From assembly GCA_027488835.1 (NCBI GenBank), contig JAIYAW010000005.1, forward strand, positions 1 through 40,306: 40,306 nucleotides of DNA, given 5' to 3'. This document shows, piece after piece, positions 33,068 through 40,306 of the stretch. Both the position numbers and the translations under genes were made by a program. The notes beneath the pieces were generated by a model. The model had not been told where the DNA came from. It saw only the letters and a program-made list of their open reading frames with translations, and searched no databases. How positions within the stretch are numbered: the stretch's first letter is position 1; each line of letters opens with the position of its first letter. The stretch is from Bacteroidota bacterium. Lineage in GTDB: Bacteria; Bacteroidota; Bacteroidia; NS11-12g; UBA955.

Positions 33068-34102
33068 ATGAAAAGAATAATTTTATTGCTTTTAATTATT
33101 GGTATTAAAGGATCAGTTTTTGGGCAAATGACATCCAATTCGAATACAAATACATCAGCGGGATTGAGGATAAAGCACTCGTCTTTTGAAATTATTCAAA
33201 AGCACAATTATAAAGGTACACAAGAAATTAATCGAATTGAATTAAAATATCGTGATTTAAATTATGGTTTTTTTTTAGAGATTCAACCAGTTGGATTCAA
33301 TTATGTATCTTGCTCACGCATAGAAAATTTATCAGATGAAAATTTTAATAGTTATTATCCAAATTCAGGATATTCTAAAATTGGATTCGCTGGCGCTTCG
33401 CTATCTGGTCACTTAAATGCGACGGCAAATGTTCAAACAATTTATTTAGGAAGAGGAAATAAAATTTATCCATTCGGATTGTATGGAGAAATAAAAAATT
33501 ATTTCTTACCAGGTATAAATTCAGTTTCAGCAATAGATAAAATTAGCAGTCTTTATAGAGCTAATAATGACTATGATTATAAAGAATATGAAAAAGTAAT
33601 AACCACAAATTTTAAAAATTATTCTGCAACGCTAACGACTAAAAAAATAGGTGCCCATTTTGGTATTTATAATTACATGAATCGCTTTAGATTAAGTGGA
33701 CATTTATCTCTCAATAATATTCTTCATACTTTAGACAAAACTGAAAACAGAAATTTAGTTAACTCTGATATAAATTCATTTTGGGTATTGTCACCAGGAA
33801 TTCAAATTGATAAAGGCAATTTTTCCTCCTACGCTCAAGTGAACTTAGGTTCATTGATGTTTTTTCAAGACAATTCAATTGAAAATTCAATGTCAAGTAG
33901 TAATTCACTTTATTTTAAATTTATATACTCAATTCCTCTCGGTGATAGAATCAGGGTAGGTGTGCAATCTGAGAATTTTATAGAATGGTATAAAGCGAAA
34001 GAATCCCTGTTAAGTATTTATCAAAGAAATATTGCTCAAGACGATATTACACAATCATTTTCTATTTTTGGAATTCAGGGATACGCGAAATTGCAATTTT
34101 GA
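33068..34102 (+). CDS. Probable outer-membrane barrel partner of the T9SS cargo
   Basis: A 344-residue protein with a signal peptide ending near VFGQ. The mature part is Tyr-, Asn- and Ser-rich with alternating strands (YGFFLEIQPVGFNYV, RFRLSGHLSLNNIL, SYAQVNLGSLMFF, SLYFKFIYSIPLGDRIRVGVQSENF) and a terminal YAKLQF, as in outer-membrane beta-barrels. It starts three bases after the giant cargo gene, so both come from one message. The arrangement recalls SprB/SprF pairs, in which an OM barrel of the PorP/SprF type serves one secreted adhesin, but I see no firm family motif. Confidence 0.7.
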   Translation: MKRIILLLLIIGIKGSVFGQMTSNSNTNTSAGLRIKHSSFEIIQKHNYKGTQEINRIELKYRDLNYGFFLEIQPVGFNYVSCSRIENLSDENFNSYYPNSGYSKIGFAGASLSGHLNATANVQTIYLGRGNKIYPFGLYGEIKNYFLPGINSVSAIDKISSLYRANNDYDYKEYEKVITTNFKNYSATLTTKKIGAHFGIYNYMNRFRLSGHLSLNNILHTLDKTENRNLVNSDINSFWVLSPGIQIDKGNFSSYAQVNLGSLMFFQDNSIENSMSSSNSLYFKFIYSIPLGDRIRVGVQSENFIEWYKAKESLLSIYQRNIAQDDITQSFSIFGIQGYAKLQF

Positions 34103-34119
34103 GATTTTTTTAGACTCTT

Positions 34120-34144
34120 AAAACATCACGATTATCGATGTTTT
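34120..34144 (+). terminator. Probable weak terminator after the surface cassette
   Basis: AAAACATC (34120-34127) and GATGTTTT (34137-34144) form an eight-base stem with a nine-base loop, followed by more T. It is A/U-rich but well placed at the end of the operon. Confidence 0.5.
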
Positions 34145-34196
34145 TAATCTTTCTTGGTGAAATTATTGCGCCGATTTCATTTCATACTTAAATTGC

Positions 34197-36239
34197 ATGT
34201 CTATTTTTATGAGAAAAGCAATATTTGGGCTCGTGGGAGCCACGATTTTGACTGCATTTGTTTCTAATTCAGAATATAAAGCGTTGGAATTAAGTTACAT
34301 GGATACAGCGGTTTCGCCAGCTGATGACTTTTACAATTATGTAAATGGAAAATGGATGAAGCAAACAGTAATACCAAACGACAGAAGTCGTTGGGGTTCG
34401 TTTGATGAATTGGGTAAACGCGCAGATAGCATGAGTCTTGCAGTTTTGGAAGAGGCAATTAAATCTAACAAATATGCAGCAAAAACAGACCAAGGAAAAG
34501 CTGTGATGTTGTTTGAGACTGTATTGGATATTGAAAGTAGAAACAAGCAAGGAATTGCTCCTATCAAACCTTATTTGAATGAGATTAATGCACTTAAAGA
34601 TTTAAATGCCTTAAGAAAGTATATTGTTAAGTATGCACCTGCCGGAGAAAATACGATGTTTGATTTGGGTATTGATGCCGATGCAAAAAATAGCAACCGC
34701 AATGTTGTGAGTATTGGAATTACCGGACTGGGTTTGCCTGACCGTGATTACTACCTGAAAACAGATGAGAAATCTGCGGGTATTCAAGAAAAATACAGAA
34801 AATTTATTGAAGATGTATTTGTGAAATACGGTACAGAAGCGACCACGGCAAAAGCAAATGCCATCGCCATTTATAATTTTGAAAAATCTTTGGCAGAGCC
34901 AATGCTTACGCGTGAACAACGCCGTGATCCAGTTGCACAATACAATCCAACATCAACCAAAGATTTGGTTAAAGTATTAAATGCATTTGATTTGAATGGA
35001 ACTTTAAAAGCGTATAAAATCAAACCTGATACCATTATTGTGGGTCAACCAAAATTCCTCGCTGCAATGAACGAATTGGTGAAATCTACAGATTTCAAAA
35101 CTGTTCGTGCTTTCTTTGCTTGGTCTACCATGCGTGGTGGATTGGGATTGTTGAGTGAAGATTTAGAAAAACTTTCTTTTTCTTTTTATGGACAAACTTT
35201 ACGCGGTGTACCTGTTCAAAAGCCTTTGAAAGAGCGTGCATTGGGTGTGGTTAATGGCATTGCCGGTGAAGCTTTGGGTAAATTGTATGTAGACAAATAT
35301 TTCCCTAATGAAGCCAAAGTTGTTGCAAAACAAATGGTTGATGATATTATTCAAGCTTACCGCGGTAGAATCAACAACTTAGATTGGATGAGCGACGCTA
35401 CAAAGAAAAAAGCATTATTGAAACTTGATAAATTAATGATCAAAATTGGTTTCCCAGACAAATGGAAAGATTATGCCAAATTGGAAATCAAAAACTATAA
35501 AATGGGTGGAAGCTATTATCAAAATATGATCAATGCTTCTAAATTCATGATTGCAAAAAACATGGAGCGTTATGGTAAACCTGTTGACAAGTCTGAATGG
35601 TATATGTCGCCACAAACCGTGAATGCATATTACAATCCTTCTTTCAACGAAATCGTTTTCCCTGCGGCAATTTTACAACCTCCTTTCTTTGACTTTAGAA
35701 ACGATCCTGCTGTAAACTATGGTGGTATTGGTGCTGTTATTGGACACGAAATTTCTCATGGATTTGATGACCAAGGTGCGCAATTTGATGAAAATGGAAA
35801 TTTGGTAAACTGGTGGACAGAAGCCGATGCAAAAGCATTCAAAGAAAGAGGCAATAAATTGATTGAACAGTTCAATGGTTTTGAAGCACTTCCTGGCAAA
35901 TTTGTGAATGGTGAATTTACCCAAGGTGAAAATATTGGCGATTTGGGTGGTGTAGCTTCTGCTTACGACGGTTTACACTTACACCTTGCAAATATTAAAA
36001 TTGGTTTGGTTGATGGATATACACAAGACCAGCGTTTCTTCCTTTCATGGGCTACAATTTGGCGCTCTAAAGTGAGAGATGCTGAATTGGCAATGCGTTT
36101 AATGACTGATCCTCATTCTCCTGGTTATTTCAGAGCCATTGGCCCATTGCAAAACCACGAAGGATTCTATCGTGCGTTCAACGTGAAGCCAGGCAATAAA
36201 ATGTATAGGGCTGAAGCCGACCGTGTGAAAATTTGGTAA
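34197..36239 (+). CDS. M13-family zinc metallopeptidase (PepO/neprilysin type)
   Basis: An exported oligopeptidase of 680 residues. The N-terminus is a short hydrophobic signal (AIFGLVGATILTAFVS); the true start may be the second Met (34209), which puts MRK before it. The mature domain opens with MDTAVSPADDFYNYVNGKWMK, typical of M13. NAYYNPSFNEIVFPAAILQPPFFD precedes the zinc motif H517-E-I-S-H521 (IGHEISHGFDDQG), and the third ligand E578 lies in ENIGDLGG. The protein ends in RVKIW, close to the family's C-terminal Trp. All catalytic residues are present. It probably degrades peptides in the periplasm or at the outer membrane. A large stem-loop follows. Confidence 0.96.
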   Translation: MSIFMRKAIFGLVGATILTAFVSNSEYKALELSYMDTAVSPADDFYNYVNGKWMKQTVIPNDRSRWGSFDELGKRADSMSLAVLEEAIKSNKYAAKTDQGKAVMLFETVLDIESRNKQGIAPIKPYLNEINALKDLNALRKYIVKYAPAGENTMFDLGIDADAKNSNRNVVSIGITGLGLPDRDYYLKTDEKSAGIQEKYRKFIEDVFVKYGTEATTAKANAIAIYNFEKSLAEPMLTREQRRDPVAQYNPTSTKDLVKVLNAFDLNGTLKAYKIKPDTIIVGQPKFLAAMNELVKSTDFKTVRAFFAWSTMRGGLGLLSEDLEKLSFSFYGQTLRGVPVQKPLKERALGVVNGIAGEALGKLYVDKYFPNEAKVVAKQMVDDIIQAYRGRINNLDWMSDATKKKALLKLDKLMIKIGFPDKWKDYAKLEIKNYKMGGSYYQNMINASKFMIAKNMERYGKPVDKSEWYMSPQTVNAYYNPSFNEIVFPAAILQPPFFDFRNDPAVNYGGIGAVIGHEISHGFDDQGAQFDENGNLVNWWTEADAKAFKERGNKLIEQFNGFEALPGKFVNGEFTQGENIGDLGGVASAYDGLHLHLANIKIGLVDGYTQDQRFFLSWATIWRSKVRDAELAMRLMTDPHSPGYFRAIGPLQNHEGFYRAFNVKPGNKMYRAEADRVKIW

Positions 36240-36266
36240 TACTTTGATGCCACGTTTGGTATTAGC

Positions 36267-36320
36267 AAAGCGTCTAACCTTTAAATCAATTGATTGAATT
36301 ATGGTTAGACGCTTTTTTTT
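36267..36320 (+). terminator. 13-bp stem-loop with T tract overlapping the next start codon
   Basis: AAAGCGTCTAACC (36267-36279) pairs perfectly with GGTTAGACGCTTT (36303-36315), and T continues to 36320. The 23-base loop holds a second palindrome, AATCAATTGATT (36284-36295). It looks like the terminator of the M13 gene. However, the ATG at 36301 and the first codons of the next gene lie inside the right arm, so it may also act as an attenuator or block translation. Confidence 0.8.
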
Positions 36321-38142
36321 ATGTGTTGTAGTTTTGATGTTTTTTCAAACTATTTGTTATGGTCAGGCAACTTATGTTAGGCCCAATGCTTCGGCGTATA
36401 ACCCAAATAACGACCTTTATTATATAACCAATTACCTCGGTAAATCGGTGGTGAAAACCGATCGCGCTGGAAATAAGTCGTACTTTATTCAAAATTTGGA
36501 TGCTCCCAATAATATTATTTACGGGGTTTTTCCTTTTGGTGAAGCCTTTGTTATATTGGATTCGAACAAGGGCAAGGTGTTCGATACTTCAGGGAATTTA
36601 CTCGCTTCTGTGACTATTTCTAATGCTAAAAAACTCATGGATTTGGTCTATGACGATAGCCTAAATGCAATTTTTATAACAGATGTTGAACGTGGGGTTA
36701 TTTACAAAACTACATTCGGGGCAGCACCGAACTACACGCCTTCGACTTCTGTTTGGGTAAGCGGTATATCCCGTCCCTCAAATTTGATTTTACAAAAGAA
36801 GAAAAATAGAATTTTATTGGTTCAAGATACAACTTTCAGTGATTTATTGGCCATTGATTTAACCTCTGCGTCGGTGAGTGTTTTACGCAGCACCGGTTTG
36901 AGTAATTTGTCAGGACTGGCCGAAGATGCCGAAGGTAATATTTATATCAGTAGCCTTTACGAAAAGAACATTTACCAATGGAATAAATATTTAACGGGTA
37001 GTCCCAAAAGGGTAGTGGGTGAGCCAAAACCAGGCGATATTTTTGTGAATGCTGCAAAAGATGAGTGGGTATATTGTTGCATAATTTGCGGAAATGTGTA
37101 TATCGCTAAATTGCATACTTTTGGTCCTGCCATTGAAATGTATGCCTGTGCTGGAGATTCTGTTGACGTTTATAAAAATACTTTAATTAAATGTTTGGGG
37201 ACATTCAATGTGGGCAATCAGTTTGTGTTAGAACTTAGTTCAGCTTCGGGGAATTTCGATACAAGTGCAATTCTTTCTGTTTCTACCGATACCTTTCAAC
37301 CCTTTTATTTAAGGGTGAAAATCCCTTTTAATTCACCTGGAGGAAACAAATATAAATACCGTTTTAGATCAACTAATCCCGCCATCAATGGATTTGCCGA
37401 AGTTGCTAAAATTGGGGCACCCAATGATCAACAATTCGATTTTGATAGTATGCCGTTTTGTGGGCACGGAGAGGAATATTTGGTTCCCAAAGACACCATG
37501 AATGTGTCGTTGTATTGGAATCCTTTAACAAAACTTGATTCTCTCGTAAGAAAATACCAAGTGTCGAAAAAAGGCGAGTGGGTGGTTTTGAATACGAAAA
37601 ATGTGGGTGGTTGTGTATCTACCGACAGTGTTTATACTTACCCGCTTTTTGAGGGACGTTTTAAGTTGCAACTAAAATCAGACAGTATTTTGTTTTGTAG
37701 CAATTTACCTAAAAATGCCAGGTACTTCTTGTGGCTTAAAAATGGGGTGTACTTGAAAGATACCTCTCATGAATTGATTATCCGCGATAGTGGATACTAT
37801 CAATTAATTTTTACTGCCAAAGCCCAAAATGATTGTGATTATGTTTCTGATTCGCTATATACGAAGTATGTCCCTAGAGTGAATACACGCATTTGGAATT
37901 TAAATCAAACCAAGTTACAGGTTTTTCCCAACCCGGTGAATGACAATTTGAATATCTGTTCTCACATAAACTTAACAAACGTGAAGGTTATTAACCTATT
38001 GGGTGGTATTGTGAAGGACATTCCTTGCAATGGTATTCAATTTCAGTTAGATTTAAAAGATTTACCTGTTGGCATGTATGTCATTGAAGGGATTGATGAA
38101 TCCGGAAAATTATCTAGGGTTCAATTTCAAAAGGTCGACTAA
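36301..38142 (+). CDS. T9SS-secreted beta-propeller protein
   Basis: A 613-residue secreted protein. The signal peptide is MVRRFFLCVVVLMFFQTICYG, then QATYVRPNASAYNPNNDLYYITNYLGKSVVKTD, which starts an NHL/SMP-30-like propeller (about 25-270; GLAEDAEGNIYISSLYEKNIYQW is a typical blade). Ig-like beta segments follow (270-530). A type A T9SS sorting domain closes the protein from about 535: LQVFPNPVNDNLNI...LKDLPVGMYVIEG. It should be exported and anchored on the cell surface or released. The substrate is unknown. The first codons TTT TTT TTA are part of the T tract of the stem-loop at 36267-36320, so expression may depend on that structure. Confidence 0.88.
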   Translation: MVRRFFLCVVVLMFFQTICYGQATYVRPNASAYNPNNDLYYITNYLGKSVVKTDRAGNKSYFIQNLDAPNNIIYGVFPFGEAFVILDSNKGKVFDTSGNLLASVTISNAKKLMDLVYDDSLNAIFITDVERGVIYKTTFGAAPNYTPSTSVWVSGISRPSNLILQKKKNRILLVQDTTFSDLLAIDLTSASVSVLRSTGLSNLSGLAEDAEGNIYISSLYEKNIYQWNKYLTGSPKRVVGEPKPGDIFVNAAKDEWVYCCIICGNVYIAKLHTFGPAIEMYACAGDSVDVYKNTLIKCLGTFNVGNQFVLELSSASGNFDTSAILSVSTDTFQPFYLRVKIPFNSPGGNKYKYRFRSTNPAINGFAEVAKIGAPNDQQFDFDSMPFCGHGEEYLVPKDTMNVSLYWNPLTKLDSLVRKYQVSKKGEWVVLNTKNVGGCVSTDSVYTYPLFEGRFKLQLKSDSILFCSNLPKNARYFLWLKNGVYLKDTSHELIIRDSGYYQLIFTAKAQNDCDYVSDSLYTKYVPRVNTRIWNLNQTKLQVFPNPVNDNLNICSHINLTNVKVINLLGGIVKDIPCNGIQFQLDLKDLPVGMYVIEGIDESGKLSRVQFQKVD

Positions 38143-38174
38143 ATAACCAATTAAAAGTTGTTAATTCGTATTCA

Positions 38175-40001
38175 ATGAAAGCAAAATTCTCTATTTCGGA
38201 TTTGTTAACTGACAGCAAGTTGGCTGTTTCCCGTTTTATTATTCCAATATTATTGTCAATGTTGGGTGCTGGTATTGCAATTTATACTTTCAATGGGAAA
38301 GAACTTTCAGATACCATAATAAGCCTGCTTATTACAGTGGGATTGGGTATTTCATTGTTTTTTGCAGTTGCCATATTTTTTGAAAATCGTATTTTATCAA
38401 TTTGGTTTAAAATAGGGGCACATTTAATTGCTGCTATTGTTCTGGTTTGTATTTTCTTTCAACTGCGAGAAATGCAACTGTTCGGATTAGAAAATGCCCC
38501 ATTATTGATCGTTCGGTATGCCATTATCTTTCATTTACTCGTATCGTTTTTGCCATTTTTAGGAAATAAACTGAACATAGGATTTTGGCATTATAACCGA
38601 ATTCTATTTACCCGAATTTTATTAACTGCAATTTTTATTGCCACTGTCTATTTGGGATTGGCGGCTGCATTGGGTGCAATTTCTCAATTGTTTGGAATTA
38701 AGATAGTACCGGATGTGTTTTTTGATTTATGGGCAATTTGTTTTGGGCCGGTAAGTGTCATTTTCTTTTGTGCTGGGGTGCCCAAAGATTTAAAAGGGTT
38801 AGAAACTACCGATGAATATTCAAACATATTAAGAATTTTTGTTCAGTTTGTATTAATCCCTTTGGTATTAATCTACCTGATAATTATGTATGCATACTTT
38901 GGAAAAATTGTAATTGAAGCAAATTTACCAAAGGGCTTTTTGACTTATTTTATCCATGCAATGTTGGTCCTGGGGCTTTATGCTTATTTGCTCATTTACC
39001 CTTTTCAATTTGTATCAAATTCAAAATTAATTCGCTTGTATACCAAGTTTTTCTTTTTCGTTTTAATACCAGTTATTACCATGCAATTGGTGGGGATTAT
39101 TACCCGAATTAATCAATATGGATTTACAGAAGAACGTTACTTGGTTTTAGCTACTGCCTTGTGCGTTGTGAGTATGATTGTATATTTTGTATTTTTAAGA
39201 AAAAAGAATTTAATTTTTATTCCTGTTGTTATTTTTGTTTTTACCCTTATTTCATTAGTTGGTCCATTAAGTGCCACCAATATTACTTTATGGAGTAGGA
39301 AAAATCGCATTGAAATGATGGTTACTGAACTGAAAATGTTTGATGGTAAAACGATGAAACCATTCAAGGAATTATCAAATAAAGACACTATAAATATTCG
39401 AAAATCAGAAGACTTATACGATGAAATTTATTACATGGTTGACGAATACGACGTTACAGGTTTCGAACCATATTTGAAAATAAAATCTCGTCAACAGATA
39501 AATAATGAACAGCTTTTAGATTCACAAAAGGCAGTTGTCAGATCTGAACGAATATCTTCTTATGAAATTAAATCCATTCAAAAAGAAGAATTTTACAAAA
39601 TAATGGGGCAATTGAATTTAAAGTCAAGTTTGGAAGGTGATTTGGCAGATACTGTTACAGCTATGGCTGCAGCAGAAGAAACTAGAGAAATTTTATTTAG
39701 GTTAGATTGTAAATTGCCATTTGCAATTACTGAAATGACAGATATACAAAAAGATGGTTCTTCCTCAACCTACTCAAGTTCAACTTCTAAAGAAAACAAA
39801 GAGTTAGTCATTATCAAAAAGGGCATAAAATATAGATTTAATATGGGTTCTCTTTTGAATTTACAGTCTACTTATGCCGAAATTTCTAAAACCATGAAAG
39901 ATTTAGAACCTAAATCTCATGCTGTGTTGGTAATGAAGAAACTGATATATTCTGTTAATCGCAAGGAAATTGTTGAAGTGGAAGGCATTTTGTGTGAGTA
40001 A
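38175..40001 (+). CDS. DUF4153-type multi-pass membrane protein
   Basis: A 608-residue inner-membrane protein. The first ~375 residues contain about ten to twelve hydrophobic helices, starting with FIIPILLSMLGAGIAIYTF. Recognisable DUF4153-like parts are ALGAISQLFGIKIVPDVFFDLWAICFGPVSVIFFCAGVP and LIYLIIMYAYFGKIVIEANLPKGFLTYFIHAMLVLGLYAYLLIYPF. The C-terminal ~230 residues are soluble and charged. The family has no agreed function. It lies 32 bases after the propeller gene and may be co-transcribed with it. Its stop codon directly abuts the stop of the convergent mazG. Confidence 0.82.
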   Translation: MKAKFSISDLLTDSKLAVSRFIIPILLSMLGAGIAIYTFNGKELSDTIISLLITVGLGISLFFAVAIFFENRILSIWFKIGAHLIAAIVLVCIFFQLREMQLFGLENAPLLIVRYAIIFHLLVSFLPFLGNKLNIGFWHYNRILFTRILLTAIFIATVYLGLAAALGAISQLFGIKIVPDVFFDLWAICFGPVSVIFFCAGVPKDLKGLETTDEYSNILRIFVQFVLIPLVLIYLIIMYAYFGKIVIEANLPKGFLTYFIHAMLVLGLYAYLLIYPFQFVSNSKLIRLYTKFFFFVLIPVITMQLVGIITRINQYGFTEERYLVLATALCVVSMIVYFVFLRKKNLIFIPVVIFVFTLISLVGPLSATNITLWSRKNRIEMMVTELKMFDGKTMKPFKELSNKDTINIRKSEDLYDEIYYMVDEYDVTGFEPYLKIKSRQQINNEQLLDSQKAVVRSERISSYEIKSIQKEEFYKIMGQLNLKSSLEGDLADTVTAMAAAEETREILFRLDCKLPFAITEMTDIQKDGSSSTYSSSTSKENKELVIIKKGIKYRFNMGSLLNLQSTYAEISKTMKDLEPKSHAVLVMKKLIYSVNRKEIVEVEGILCE

Positions 40002-40306
40002 TTAACCTTTTGCTTTCACCCAGAGTGCTTCCATTTCGTCGAGGGTCATTTCTTTTAATCCTTTGCCCATGATTTCCGCTTCGTTTTCCATGAATTGAAA
40101 ACGGTCTTTAAACTTCTTATTGGTGCGTTCTAAGGCATCGTCGGGATTGATACCACTCAGTCTGGCATAGTTTACCAATGCAAATAGATAATCGCCAAAT
40201 TCGGCCTCTTTATCCTCTTTTGTGGTGGCTTCTTGGTATTCCTGCCATTCCTCAGTTACCTTTTCGTAAGCTTTTTCAGCCTCATCCCAGTCAAACCCAA
40301 CTTGCG
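40002..40306 (-). CDS. mazG: Nucleoside triphosphate pyrophosphohydrolase MazG, C-terminal part
   Basis: Only the last ~100 residues lie in the window; the 5' part is beyond the right edge. The readable frame runs QVGFDWDEAEKAYEKVTEEWQEY, then EAEFGDYLFALVNYARLSGINPDDAL, NKKFKDRFQFME and ends LDEMEALWVKAKG before TAA. The E-x-x-E...E-x-x-D pattern (EEWQE, EFGD) holds the magnesium ligands of the second MazG domain. The enzyme hydrolyses NTPs to NMP and pyrophosphate, cleaning damaged nucleotides in the cytoplasm. Confidence 0.95.
   Translation of the reverse strand, partial: QVGFDWDEAEKAYEKVTEEWQEYQEATTKEDKEAEFGDYLFALVNYARLSGINPDDALERTNKKFKDRFQFMENEAEIMGKGLKEMTLDEMEALWVKAKG

Noticed and set aside
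1-40306. CRISPR arrays, tRNA genes, prophage or transposase genes
   Set aside because: I looked on both strands and saw no direct-repeat/spacer arrays, no cloverleaf with a matching anticodon loop, and no integrase, transposase or phage structural proteins.

Overview
The window looks like chromosomal DNA of a Bacteroidota bacterium. It is AT-rich, and several genes are preceded by the Bacteroidota -7 promoter element TAnnTTTG. Two large secreted proteins end in type IX secretion (T9SS) type A sorting domains. Several barrel-like proteins end in Phe. The genes kdsB (Kdo lipopolysaccharide) and mpl (murein recycling) indicate a Gram-negative envelope. I cannot name a genus from the sequence alone.

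Layout. 1-107: the 3' end of a 5S rRNA and its terminator, so an rRNA operon lies just upstream. 108-412: a repeat-rich gap. 413-1129: an unknown two-helix membrane protein. 1212-4544: a TetR-family repressor with a well-placed palindromic operator, followed by paaABCD, which encode phenylacetyl-CoA epoxidase and its maturation factor; paaE is absent. 4592-7267: a large secreted protein I do not recognise. 7251-9070 (minus): alkaline phosphatase coupled to kdsB. 9248-10931: the proline/glutamate-catabolic P5C dehydrogenase with a strong terminator. 10982-13574: a NdpA-like nucleoid protein, an ATE-like GNAT transferase and a class IV aminotransferase. 13656-15938 (minus): etfB-etfA-bifunctional nuclease. 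16019-20454: mpl facing a GH3/beta-lactamase fusion, both linked to murein turnover. 20590-22573: an ECF sigma factor and an unusual partner combining an anti-sigma-like start, a membrane helix and a barrel-like end. 22686-25159: an arsenic island with arsR, a DUF6428 gene and a fused ArsC-Acr3 protein. 25237-34102: a cell-surface cassette with a beta-propeller lipoprotein, two paralogous barrel-like proteins, a 1668-residue T9SS cargo and a third barrel-like protein. 34197-40306: M13 peptidase, a second T9SS cargo whose start lies inside a strong stem-loop, a DUF4153 membrane protein and the 3' end of mazG.

Three DNA-level patterns are not explained by the genes. First, the heptamer TCCCTCA/TGAGGGA occurs 25 times by eye on both strands and in several reading frames, and is absent from about 9 kb over the surface cassette. 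Second, four intergenic arrays of the octamer TTATAAAC repeat at a 10-bp (occasionally 9 or 11) step. Third, an 18-nt palindrome-containing element occurs twice next to such arrays. All counts and assignments were made by reading; no database search was run.
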